Assembly (NCBI GenBank): GCA_905250075.1
Contig: CAJNOP010000495.1
Span: forward strand, 62,001 to 126,000
Source: Rotaria sp. Silwood1
Taxonomy: Eukaryota > Rotifera > Eurotatoria > Philodinida > Philodinidae
Direction: 5' to 3'
Length of the DNA: 64,000 bases
This document shows, piece by piece, positions 1 through 11,515 of the stretch. Both the position numbers and the translations under genes were made by a program. A model generated the notes under the pieces. The model ran no database searches. It saw only the letters and a list, made by a program, of their open reading frames with translations, and had not been told where the DNA came from. Position 1 is the stretch's first letter; each line of letters begins with the position of its first letter.

Positions 1-22
1 AAGGTAGAGTTCAGAGATATAT

Positions 23-185
23 GAATGGCCTGAAAATTTCAGCTCAAAAGAAAATATTCTTTGTCAGTTATTGAAGTCTCACAAAACAGACAATTCTAGA
101 ATCTTCGGTGAAAAATGAGTAATTTGGGAGTCTTCAATAACCTTGGAAGAAAACATTGTTTTGAGCTGAAATTTTCCGAGCATTC
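23..185. repeat. foldback (MITE-like) inverted repeat
   Basis: Two arms of about 55-60 bp, at 23-80 and 128-185, are near-perfect reverse complements. Both carry the core AAAATTTCAGCTCAAAA and both include GTTATTGAAG, separated by a spacer of about 50 bp. No coding potential is seen. It looks like a short non-autonomous foldback element; the family is not known to me. Confidence 0.7.
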
Positions 186-1602
186 TACTGACAAACAGAC
201 TTATTTATAGACAAAATCTCAGGTCGAAATATTGTGATTCGATTTGTTCGCATTTAGCATGCCCTAAGCTAAAATTCAAATAAAATTGTTATAATTCCTA
301 ATAGAGGGCCTAAAAGCACTTATCCTTTTCAGGTTTATTGTTTCTCACCAGAATTTACCTTATGCACGAAGTGTGAATTCAATAGCGATTTATTAGTTGA
401 AAAATGTTCCCTCGCTAGTTAGTATTTATTTTTAGTTGAGCAAAAATTTACGAAATAATTTTCTTTTAACTCAAAATAAGTTCTAATGTTCGTTTGCATT
501 AAGAAAACATAGCGAATACCTACTTATTTTATTAGAAAGAATATTCATCTACACTGATTCATGCCTATGATATAAATACCAACGACTTCTTCGAAAATAT
601 TTTATATATATATAAGCTAAAACATTTATCATTTGTTTTGAGAGATTGGAAAATAATTCAACCAAACTTAACAACATTACATATTTAGACTTTAGATATC
701 ATCTATGAACTACGTAAAATTCAAAAATAAATAAACAGTGATAGAAAATACTATGCAAAAAGCATAAGTTAAAAGTCTCATTAGTTTTTTTTGGCCGAAG
801 CTAGTAAAGAGAAGCTAAACGTCAATATAAAACAGTGGCGAACTCTATAACGTCCTAGATTTAACTAGCCTTGAATTAAAGCTAAATAGAACTTGATATA
901 GATTATATAAGACTAGTTGTTTCGATTGAAATTCTTAGCTTAAACGTTCGCAAAGAACGATTCAAAATAGTATGAATAAGAAAAGAAGAAAAAGAAAAGT
1001 TTCATAAAATTAAAACCAAGACGTATCTTCGTCTCGACTTAAAACAGATAGATAAAAGAAAGTAATTGGAACATTTATGTAGTATTTCTGTAACCAATAA
1101 GCAAAGTACTTTTATTTACTTTGCAGAATACCATTAGAGTATTTTTTTTTAATTCTTGGGAATTACAAAATCTAGTACTTTTTCGGACTCATAAGTATTT
1201 TAGGTAATTTACTTTCACTTGAGACGTAAGCAAGGCGAACATAACATCACCTATGATCATTTCATATCTATTTGTTATTGGCTAACAAATAAAAATCAAG
1301 ACTTGTTCGATAGAGACGAACAAACATGAACAACGAAATGTCCACTTTATATTGATATATATCTTATGAACTATAATATTGTCATTATAATAAGTGAATC
1401 AAATGCCATTTAGCACATGAACAGTTATGCAAATGTAATTCGATAATTAATTGCTGACGCACAAGATTTATTTGATAAGTTAATAACAGCTTCTGGATAT
1501 ATATTTCAACGTATAGAAGTAACACAGTTAGATTCAAATATTGAAAAAGATGAATCTTTTATTTATTATTAAAGCACTTACTTGTTTTTTTTTTCATTTT
1601 AG
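186..1602. other. gene-free AT-rich stretch
   Basis: No open reading frame with protein-like content, RNA gene or clear repeat was seen here, only AT-rich sequence with short TA runs (around 600-615 and 1360-1370). Confidence 0.5.
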
Positions 1603-2330
1603 TAACTATTCAAGACTTAAATAATCGTGCTGCGATGCCATCATCATTTCGTTTACTTTATGAACAAGCTGAGCCAACATCAGCTCTTCAGTTATTTAAT
1701 ACTTATCGATTAGTGTGTGCTGAATTTAAAAAAATTAAACCAAATCATTTGATTTTTTAGAAATGATGGTCGAGATTCAATGAAACTTTTTTCATGTTCA
1801 TCATGCACATCGATCTGGCAAACATGGACGATTTCGATTACCGGTATTAGGTAGAGAAAAGTTTCTATAATATTTTCATATTCAGAGAAGATTTAATCTG
1901 TATCAATAAGAATCTGTTTATTCTTCAACCTCAGCATCATCTCAAACTCGACTTATTCGACAATCAACCGGAAAACAACAATATCGTAGTCTACAAGATC
2001 TTATTCATTTTCGTGGACAATGAATTCTAATAGCGCAGCTACACCAAAGTCACCATCAAATAGATATAATATCCAGCCATCACCAAATTTAAATATTCAT
2101 TCACCAACGATTACTTGACGAACTTCACCATTATTATCACAATTTGAACCGAATCGTAGTCCTACACAATATCCTCTAATGAAACGAACAAATTGCTACA
2201 TCATCAGCTAGTCCTCTACTATCATTACCAGTTCATATGGGTATGCCGACATTGGTAACGATATCCGAAACTGATAATTTATCGCCACCACTGTCTAATT
2301 TTCTATTATTTGATATTTTATCAACGAAGA
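1603..2330 (+). pseudogene. decayed coding remnant, Ser/Pro-rich, unidentified
   Basis: Several short stretches have the codon use of real exons here (A/T-ending codons, runs of Ser, Pro, Asn and Gln), but they lie in different frames and are cut by stops. From about 1603 the translation reads IQDLNNRAAMPSSFRLLYEQ and onward to a stop near 1760. Around 1940-2020 a second stretch reads QTRLIRQSTGKQQYRSLQDL. From 2021 to 2300 a Ser/Pro-rich stretch has an in-frame TGA at about 2116 and an apparent frameshift near 2180, after which it continues SPLLSLPVHMGMPTLVTISE. I do not recognise the parent protein. Broken frames with preserved composition argue for a recent pseudogene. A live gene with small introns is less likely because the stops fall inside the best coding stretches. 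Confidence 0.45.
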
Positions 2331-2945
2331 TCCAAAAATTCAAATCACTCTAAGGTATTTCCTTACTCACTGGACCCTATCGATGGAATAGAGTTTCAGT
2401 CTAAAAAAGATTTCTCACTTGGGAATCTTCTCTTGTCAGTAATATTGTCATCAATCAAGAAGAAAGCAATAAGATCAAAGGATTACAGGACGCAGTATCT
2501 TATTAATATTCTACTAAATAACACAGTAAAACTAATGCTTTTCTTTATCAATAAACACAAAGATTTATGATATTGATTCTGTTGGCGAATGAGATTTTTC
2601 ATAACAAAAGAAATATTCATCAATACGAATATTCAAAGCAATGACTATTTTAGAAAACTAAACAATGGAAAGACTGAAATAACTAAGTTTTCACATGTTA
2701 AGACACAATGGTGATTGAATTAAAAATTCTGTAAAAACAGGTAATCGAATCAATTAAGTATTTTGATGCACGTGATATTGACAGTGATCGTAATATTTGT
2801 TTTTTTCTCAACTTTCTATCATTTTATTTTTCACTGGAATACAAAAAGAAACAAAAACATTTCTAGTTCTGACTTTTAAATATCTATTTACAAAAAAAAA
2901 AAAAACAAAAATGGAAAAATAAACATGTTCATATTAAAAATGAGG

Positions 2946-3263
2946 TTAAAGAGTAATCAAATCATTACTTGACGAATTTAATACGTCTTCACTTTCATTA
3001 TCATCAATCGAATTACTTCGAGATCTTTCAACATTTGGTGTACGTAGAGATGAAGTTAACGATCGAGATGGAATAACAATACAAGTCGCATCACCTGCAT
3101 GTGGTGGTCCATTATTCGGTAAACGTAATGGTGCTGGTTCGACATCTGTTTCAGATAATGGTGGTAAATCTTCTTCTGATATTTTTCGTGTTATCAGAGC
3201 AAGGCATCTATACAAAAAAGATGCTGTTAGAGGCAATCCATATGACATTAAAATATGAAACAT
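2946..3263 (-). CDS. isolated short ORF or terminal exon, unidentified
   Basis: An open frame of 105 codons ends in TAA. A good acceptor (TTTTTTGTATAG) lies inside it, at about 3208-3219 read on the minus strand. The likely coding part is therefore the last 86 codons, a 3' terminal exon rather than a whole gene. The C-terminal part is acidic and Ser-rich (SEEDLPPLSETDVEPAPLR, then SRSNSIDDNESEDV), like a disordered cytoplasmic tail. I see no matching upstream exons between 3264 and 4394. It may be an orphan exon, a fragment of a deleted gene, or a small protein starting at 3263 with one hydrophobic segment (ILMSYGLPLTASFLY). Function unknown. Confidence 0.35.
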   Translation of the reverse strand: MFHILMSYGLPLTASFLYRCLALITRKISEEDLPPLSETDVEPAPLRLPNNGPPHAGDATCIVIPSRSLTSSLRTPNVERSRSNSIDDNESEDVLNSSSNDLITL

Positions 3264-4394
3264 GATGTAGCTCCTGTTACTAATTACATGAAGATTGTTT
3301 TATTTAATTTATTTTAAGTTACATTTCTTCATCATCCTTTTACTTAATTCTCTAGAGATGCAATAAGGAAGTAGTTGATATATAATAACGAGATGTTACT
3401 CATATACAATATGTGATCATATATCAATGTTTGTTGCGTGGTGAAGATGTTGACAAAGTATCTGTCACGGTAGATTCTAATTTTTAGAAGATTCATGTTA
3501 TTATGCACAATATACAGAGATGAAATGTATATATTTGTGGTTAAGTTGGATCATGTCATTCATCTTATTACTGTTAACTATTCGGATATGCTTTATTGAG
3601 TAACTTGAATATTAGATTTGATGACTAGTCTTATCAGTTAGTTGTTTTCATTATCTTTTCAGACGCAATCCAGCTCTAAAGATATACGCCTCATTTAATA
3701 TTAACCATTAAAAAATCTAAATGTTTCTTTCAAAGAAAATCGCAGTAGTTACTATTATTCATTTCATAAAACCTTATATGCAAAAAAGTGTATTCTCAGG
3801 CTAACATGATGTTACAAATCATAAAGTAAAAATCAAAATGCTTCGTACGCGATTATCAGAGGGTACAGCAGAGTTTTTTAATTCTATTATTTATTTTAAA
3901 CTCATTTTTTACTCTAAAGACCTTGTTTAGTGATAATTCGCAAAACAAATTTTCTCACATAAATTAAGAAAAATGTTAGATTCATATCATTAAGACCGAA
4001 TGTTCCTTCTAAAAGATATTCTGTATCTCTATAAGAAAAAAGTTCTTTTTTCTTTCTAACTGTAATATGATCCTACTGAGTATTCAGAATCTCTATTTTT
4101 TAACATCATCAAAAAAAAAGGACTATGCTCGGCTTTTAAGGGTTAATATCAATTTCCTACATTGATTTCTCAAGTTGCTGCATTAAATTTTCGTGAAATT
4201 TTTCTCATAGTCATTTTAGTTGAACTGTCTGGAAATTAGATCTTCGACTTCAGCATCGATAAGTCTCACAGTCAAGATCATGGTAAATCTGATGAATTCC
4301 ATGTAATGGTGTGAATTTAACAGTGTTTTTATTTTAACACTACTCTTAAATCGTGTTTCACCAAATAGTCATTGTGTTTTTTTTTGCTTAGATA
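3264..4394. other. gene-free stretch
   Basis: No exon with coding composition was found. The part from 3240 to about 3480 is loosely similar (roughly two thirds by eye) to 9430-9660, including an ATATGAAACA(C/T)GATRTAGC core and a later CAATGTTTGTYRCGT core. This may be an old dispersed repeat. Confidence 0.35.
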
Positions 4395-5878
4395 TCAATC
4401 AAATACGTACAAATTTAAAATTGTCGGAATAATACAAAGTCCAGCACCAAGAAGGAATGTTAAATTTCGATAATTAAGTACTGTACGTGCATAGACCCAA
4501 GTAAAAAATGTTGTACCAAATGTTGTCATAATTGTGTTAATTTCTGTTACAAATGTAAATGCATTTGAACGTTCATATGGTTCTAACCATTTAGTCATCA
4601 TTGACATTGTTAATGAACCTTGATAACCTGAAAAAGCACTTACTAATAATCCAGCATATAATTCCCAATCATGACGTGCAAATGCTAACCATAAAGATGA
4701 GGCAAAAAAGAACATATGACTTATTAAACAAATAACAGCATCATTTGCACCAGCATGTGTTAATGCTTGCATACCAAGTATACTTAATATAGCATAAGAT
4801 ATAGCTGCTAATGCTGAATAATTTCCAATATCTTTTGATGTCCAACAAAATGGTGCATTTAGAAGAAACCATAGAAATGGTGCAAATGTTGATGATGCTA
4901 ATGTATAAAAAATATTTGAAAATAATGTTAATAGAAGACTTGTCGATTTTTTTGATGTTCGTCGTTCATTAAAATGAAATACTGTACAAACTTGAAAAAA
5001 ATCCGTACATCTATCTGTAGATAATTCTTTAAATTCATTATCATTTGTTGATATTAATAAAGGTGTTCGTTCATTAAGATTCGAATTAGTTGATTTAAAA
5101 ATAAAAATAACAATTAATATTGATAACAATTCTAATCCTAAACCTATCCAACATAGATCTGTAAAACCACGCCAATCTATATAATAACCAATAGCAAATG
5201 TTCCAATAGCTGATATACCTGTTTGTAATGCACCAAGACGTACAGAACGTGATGATAAATCATCTTCATTTGTAGTTTCAGTTATAATTAATGTTAATAC
5301 AAAACCTTAATGTACAAATAAATAAATTTAAAAAAAAATCTAAAAAAATAATTTTCATTTTATATATTCATACTTAGAATACCACTAGATCCTGATAGAC
5401 CTATAATAACAGCAGCTATATACCACCAATAATCAGGTAAATGAAAATAAATAATTGCTAACCATATTATAAATTGAATAAGTGTACCAATCATTGATAA
5501 TATAAGAACAAAACGTTGACCTAATTTAGGTGTATATAAACCAAGTATATATGTCATTATAATTAATGGACAACTACTAAATAAATTAGTCCAAAAAAAT
5601 AAATCAGCTGATTGTTGTTGTGCCCATGCTTGAGCATCACTGTCGAGTGAAATATCACTTTCAATACATTGTTTAGTATCATCATTAAATTTTTTTAAAA
5701 AATTATATGTAATTATTGAATTCATAGTAGAAAAATTATGTGTACTATTTGGTTGTGTTGGATAAATTTCAAGATAATATGCATAAACATATTGTCCAAT
5801 TGTTGAAATTATACATGTACATAGTGTTTGAAGAGATAATATAGCTCCTATTGTATAAGAACTTATATCTGTCATCAT
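4395..5878 (-). CDS. SLC46-like major facilitator transporter
   Basis: Two exons, 5878-5374 and 5305-4395, join in frame across a 68-bp GT-AG intron to give 471 residues. SLC46 members (the proton-coupled folate transporter group) are usually about 445-470. The protein is strongly hydrophobic with about 12 predicted membrane segments. The N-terminal half has a long extracellular loop with N-glycosylation sites (NSTHNFS), as expected between TM1 and TM2 in this family, followed by SADLFFWTNLFSSCPLIIMT and a YTPKLGQR loop resembling the MFS TM2-TM3 signature. After the splice comes ITETTNEDDLSSRSVRLGAL, a charged loop like that before TM5. The central loop (RTPLLIS through RRTSKKS) is hydrophilic and cytoplasmic. 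In the second half FLLNAPFCWTSKDIGNY is typical of MFS TM7-TM8. The family call is good; the substrate is unknown. It lies 237 bp downstream of the four-TM gene on the same strand. Confidence 0.75.
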
Positions 5879-6115
5879 AGATTTTATTTAGATTCGGAAT
5901 ATTGTAAAAAGTAATTGTTTTCATATGTCACGCGCATATTAATCAAAAAATATTCGTTTTTCTTTGAGAAATAGCAAAAAAAAACATACCTACACAGGCG
6001 ACTATCATATGATTAACGCGAGAACGGCAAAAAAAAAGCAACGGATCATTTATTCAGCCAATAACTTTTATTTGTTGTCCTATCGTAACTTGTCACTACT
6101 AGACAATACTACTAT

Positions 6116-6700
6116 CTATCTAGTAGTATGAACAAATGTTATTATAGCAGTCATACATATTTGTACAAATGTAAAAGAAAAAAATGCAATAAGAACAATT
6201 TTTAGTTTCTTAGCCGATTGTTCACATCGAAATGATTGAAAAAAATATGTATCATAACAAAAATCTGATGCAAGATTGAGAGATGAAAATATTAATGAAG
6301 CTATGATAATAAGACATACAGCAATATGAATAAATTTAAAACGTTGTAAAGAACATGTTTGTTTTTTAGGATGACTCATAAATAAAATAAGATATATTCC
6401 TAATGCTACACATAATACACCTGCCCAAAAACCAGTAAATGAATACGATTCATTCATACTAATTAAAAGAATATCACAAACAACAGATGCTAAACCAATA
6501 AGGATATGAATAATACCAGTTATAAGTAAATATTGTAAAAGGATTGATGATAAAACAATAGATGCATGAGACAATGGTCTTTCTTGATATTCATTTCGTG
6601 TATCGGGAATAACATAAATAGATGGTGGTGGAGTTACTGAATAAGCAGGTGGTGGTCCATAAAAATCATCATTATAGGACATGGCCCAATTCGTAGCCAT
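6116..6700 (-). CDS. small four-transmembrane protein (MS4A/CD20-like topology)
   Basis: Single exon, 194 residues. The cytoplasmic N-terminus is Pro/Tyr-rich with GPPPAYS (a PPxY motif, a possible WW-domain ligand) and TPPPS. Four hydrophobic segments lie at about residues 50-72, 88-108, 122-142 and 167-190. The last extracellular loop holds two cysteines (about 148 and 159). This layout resembles MS4A/TMEM-type four-span proteins, but sequence similarity is too low for a family assignment. The minus-strand sequence before the ATG ends in TTAAATCAG followed four bases later by ATG, an acceptor-like site compatible with a 5' UTR intron or trans-splicing. It is transcribed in the same direction as the transporter downstream. 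Confidence 0.65.
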   Translation of the reverse strand: MATNWAMSYNDDFYGPPPAYSVTPPPSIYVIPDTRNEYQERPLSHASIVLSSILLQYLLITGIIHILIGLASVVCDILLISMNESYSFTGFWAGVLCVALGIYLILFMSHPKKQTCSLQRFKFIHIAVCLIIIASLIFSSLNLASDFCYDTYFFQSFRCEQSAKKLKIVLIAFFSFTFVQICMTAIITFVHTTR

Positions 6701-9700
6701 TATGCTGATTTAATATATTCTAGAAATCGAATAGTAACCGAGCGTAGCGATGCAATAAAATGACGCAAAATTTACATCAAGTTCATTATACAAGAGGGTG
6801 CGTGAAATATAGAAGTGTGAGACAAGGAGAAACGAAAAAAAGAAAAAAAAAGCGGAAGGTCAAATAATTGAAGGTTATCGTGCAACATATATGATTTGAG
6901 CACGTCAAAAGGATCATTATGATGAAAATATATATACAGTTTAAGGACAAAAGTTTATTGACCATTATTTTAGTCTAAATATCAAATTGAATATTTGTTT
7001 TCAAGCAAATGATGATTTATTGATATTCATGTCAGACTTTTGAACTATTACAATAAAATAAATAGTTTCAAATTTTTAGATAATTATTTCATATTTATTT
7101 TTTGATCACTGAACTTTAAAATTGTTTTCTTTTGTTTTTGAAATAAATATTGAGTTGATCTAATTATGAATTATGATCAAAATTGGATGCACAGGAAAGA
7201 CATTGCGTAGACGAAGTTCAGAAATGAGGAGATGTGACACGCTTCACATAAGTATTGCTGAATTAGAATAATTAAAATACGTTTGATTTCTATTGCAAAA
7301 AAAAAACGAATATTTCGAACTTTTAATTTTGTTCTTGACTATAGAATTTTTTTTTATCATTTAGCGATTGAATGCTTATAGATGAATAATATTATTATAT
7401 GTCTGAATTATATAGCATAATATTCTTGTACTTTTGTTGACAAGTAGTAATAAAAAACATTTTTTTCGCTAAATTTAAATATTCAATAATTAAAGAATGA
7501 AGAAAAGATATAGAAATATGAACTTTTACACAAGTATTTGTTTTATTTTATACATAAAAGGTCAATATTCAAATATTATTATGAATTCTACTCTATTGAT
7601 TTGTCAATGTTTAAATACCAACTTCATTTTGATTCTCTTACATATACATATACGAGATTCATGGATATAATTATTACAGGAAGCCTTTTTAATTGAACCA
7701 ATGACACAGAACTCACAGCTCTGTAAAAAAAAAGAAGTATTAAGCTAGATTGAAATTCTTATAAATGATAGATCTTAAGACCATTATGTAACGAATATGT
7801 TTGTTTAGTATATGTCTAGACATGAATAATGAGTAGGACGATCGATAATAACTACTATTTGATTGAATATGTCTTGCAAAATAAATCGACCTTGATTATT
7901 AAATCGTTACATTTCATAATAAGAAAAATACTGAATGACAATATTCCATGAAAGGTAAATGTGATTATAATAACATTTATAGACAATGGACTGATCTACG
8001 GAACAATCGAAAAAAAAATCATTTATAATAGAAAAACCTAGAATAGTTTAGTTCTTGGAGTCTTCATTCTTGAGATATTGAAAATTCAATGAATAATTCA
8101 ATAACGTGAGAGTTTCAACTTTTAATTTTGCACCAACAAAGTTCTTAATGAGATTAGTTCATTGAGCAAGTTGTAATTTTTCTAATATCTCCTATCTTGA
8201 GATATAGGATATTCGAAATTCTTCCATGTCTAAAGTATGTTTTGTTCATATATTTACATTTTCAGAAAGGAAAATACTAGTCGCATAATCAATTAATCTT
8301 ATTAAGAGTCTTATTCATGCGTCAAAAATATATTGAACAACTGAAGAGGTTTCTTCATGATTAACATAATATGATATTTCGAACTTTCTATTACGACCGA
8401 AGTTTAGTACTGAGTCATTATTGAAAGTAAAATAGACAGCGAGTGTATCATTATCAAGTGCATGAGTAGATTTAAATAAGATAATTGATGAATGTATCTA
8501 TCAAACATTTTGTCTATATTACGGTTGGTAATAATAGCGATCGTTAATCAAACATTATTACGACTTTGAAAAGTAGTATTAAGTATATCATTATAATCGG
8601 GTTGATCATAAATAAAAATGAACTACCGTTCAGTTATGATATTATACATAAAAGTCAAGTGATATCAACTTTTAAGAGATAGAATTCAAATTTGTTTGTA
8701 GTCAATACCGAACAAATAAAAACAATAATTATTATTATATGGTATACAGATTGACTAATTAAACCGCGATGTGCATATGTATATCATTCGAAAAAAATGA
8801 AAATAAGCCCTTTGATGTATACTCAATAACATCTTTTCTAATGACACGACATGTATTTCGTTCACTATAATTAACAATAATTTACTTAGTACTATTATAA
8901 TTATTAATGAGAAAGTTCAAGAACTGACAAAATTTAATTATTCATCGTTTTTAACAATGAATTCTAAAACATCAAATTACATATCAATGTTCATAGAAGA
9001 CGTTCACGAAAATGGGAGGGATAAGACTTCACCAAGGTTAGACGAGTTGAGTCAAGATATTTTTTTCCATTTCGTGGTTTTTAGTTTGTTTCTATAAAGA
9101 ACATCGCCAATAAGAACAGTACAATAAATTCTTCTCTTTTATATAAAGCCTCGCGAGATAATAATAAAGCATTATTTTAGGTGAACTCACTCTTTAGATG
9201 GTATTATTCTTGTCACTATAATGACTTGACGTTCATTTTATAAACATCATTTATTAGATGTCTTGATAGTAATTTACATCAAAAAGAAGATGTAGTTTAA
9301 GCAGAATTTTCACGATCGACTCTTAGTTTGATACTAATAGAATTAATTCTTTATTTATCGATATAGATGTCGTCTAATCTTGATTCTAATCACGAAATTA
9401 TTTGAAAAAGCTCTTAGTGTGATTCCTATAGGACTGCAATATGAAACACGATATAGCCATTGTTGCTAATCACAAACAGAGAATGTTTTATTCTATCCAT
9501 TTTGGAACACATCTGTTCGTCATCTTTTAGACGTTATTGATATACAGTCTTTAATCGTATATTAACAATGTTTGTCACGTCGGTGAAAATTGAACAACAA
9601 TCATCAAACTGTTTCGAAATGTACAAAATAGTGATTGTACAGAATATTATTTTTGTCATCTGCGCAATAGATTATGCATATATATAGAAAAAAAAATGTC

Positions 9701-9755
9701 AAGATATAGTTTCTTTATAAATAATCAAACTGTTTACAAAAAAAACAACAAAAGA
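6701..9755. other. 3-kb gene-free AT-rich region
   Basis: No coding stretch, RNA gene or strong repeat was recognised, only scattered poly-A/T runs. The part from 9430 to 9660 shows a weak similarity to 3240-3480. Confidence 0.4.
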
Positions 9756-10658
9756 CTAGAATCGAACAGAACGAATAACATGTGATGAAAATCGTTGTCG
9801 ATTAGTATCATTAAAAGGTGTCAATGTTGAATGAATTTGTGGTAATACAAGTGTGATTGGAAGTATATCCGGCATAATTGTATGATGAAGAACAAGTGTA
9901 CTTAAATTATCAAATGTTTTTGAAGAGCCCTAAAATATAAAATCAAAACGAAAAGAAAAAATCTCATTTAAATCAAAGAAGTGAGAATTTTTTCTTTTTT
10001 TTTTTTTTTTCGTTTTAAAACAAACCTTTAATCGATAACCATCATTATCAATTGTTCGTTCAATAAGATAATGTTCAATCGATGATAAATTTGTTTTTAT
10101 TGATATAACAAATGGATATTCTACATAAGTATAACTATGTCGAATAATAAATGAACCAATTGGTTTAGTATTATCATTTAAATATTCTTCACATATATGT
10201 CTTGGTAAACCTTCTTGATACCAAGCAGCAGCTGTTAATAAATCTTGATCATTATTAATATGAGTTTGATGATGTATTTGTTCAGGTTCATCAACAGACA
10301 TTGAAATAATTGATTGAGAATCAGAATGTATTTGTTGATTAATTTTTAAACGTAATTTATCAATTTGTTCATCTAAATTCCATACACTTTCATAGATTTC
10401 TGTTTCATGTTGATTATTATTAATATTTGTTTTTGATGATGATAATGATATTAATGATGCTAAACTTTTATGTTTAGATAATTTTTCTTTAAAATATTTT
10501 GCTAGACCATTACGACGATTTGATGATGAATGATCAGTTTGAGATAAACTTAAACGTGAACCATAACCGGATGATGTAGATAATGATATGGATGATGATG
10601 ATGTATTACGATCAAACCGAAATGAATCGGTCGTTTGAAAACCATCTATATGTTGCAT
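9756..10658 (-). CDS. tensin-type SH2 domain protein
   Basis: Two coding exons, 10658-10026 and 9929-9756, give 268 residues across a 96-bp intron. The N-terminal ~150 residues are low-complexity and Ser-rich (SSSSISLSTSSGYGSRLSLS). The SH2 domain runs from about residue 150: AAAWYQEGLPRHICEEYL, then GSFIIRHS with the phosphotyrosine-binding Arg, then HYLIERTIDNDGYRLK. The second exon supplies the end of the domain, LSTLVLHHTIMPDILPITL. This matches the tensin SH2 ending (LSxLVxxHxIMPxxLPxxL). Tensins continue into a PTB domain; here the protein stops about 25 residues later, so it is an SH2-only adaptor. The ATG at 10658 is preceded by an acceptor at 10664-10665, with a possible 5' UTR exon ending near 10745 (donor GTTAGT). 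An upstream coding exon cannot be excluded. Confidence 0.75.
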
Positions 10659-10672
10659 ACAATCTAGAATAT

Positions 10673-10698
10673 ACATATATATATATATATATATATAG
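10673..10698. repeat. TA microsatellite
   Basis: A run of about 12 TA units in the presumed 5' UTR intron of the SH2 gene. Confidence 0.8.
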
Positions 10699-10930
10699 GC
10701 ATATATATTACAGTAAACGAAATCTTATTATGCGTAAACTAACCTTGTGCAAAATATATTCAATGTCAAGCAGACTAATCAAAAGATAAAAGTTGCCTCT
10801 TTTATATGTTCGAGAGCATCTGTTTAATCAAAATAGGTTTGTCACCAATGTATGAACCGCAAGAGAAAAAGAGAATGATAATTCAATTGAACTCCAACTG
10901 TTATTATCAGAAGAAGAGAATCGTTTCCAT

Positions 10931-11515
10931 TCTCTCTCTCTCTCTCCCTCTCTTTCTTTCTCTCTTCCTTATCACGAAAAGAAGAAAAACATCGTTTTAA
11001 TACATAGGTTCAAATAAGATAGCATAAAAAAAAACGGGTTCATCAAATGGTTCGATTGTCTTTTTCTATACATATATACATGCACGCGTACATATACGTA
11101 TACACTGATTGATCGATCGATCGATCGTGTCATGCTTGAAAGAATGTCTTTCATTCTTTGCCCTTGATTTTTTTTTCTCAGTAATGGTCGATTGATATAT
11201 GATAAGCAGATAGAGCGCCTTACATGTACACGAAAAAAAAAGATCGATAGACATCTGTTCAATTTTCGAAAGCGTTTAGCTAACAAAGTGAATAAAAAAA
11301 AAAAGGGATTCTCTTTGTACTATTGTTTTTATTCCAAAACTTAAGTCAATACAGGAAATATGTAGACAGACGTGCCTAGAGCAATTATTGATGTATTTTT
11401 CCACTTGTCTCGTTCTATCTTATTTTCTTTCGTCGTTTAATGAGTTCTGTTCTAATGTTGACCGACATTGAGATAGACAGACAGAAAGAGAGAGAGAGAG
11501 AAAGAAAAACCTGTT
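10931..11515. repeat. cluster of simple repeats (CT, GATC, GA)
   Basis: A CT-rich tract lies at 10931-10972, a (GATC)n run near 11107-11127 and a GA run at 11485-11505. They generate spurious reading frames on both strands; no gene is supported. Confidence 0.7.

Noticed and set aside
3240-9660. Possible paired dispersed repeat (3240-3480 and 9430-9660)
   Set aside because: Only short matching cores are visible by eye; without alignment this could be chance in AT-rich DNA, so it is mentioned but not called as a repeat family.
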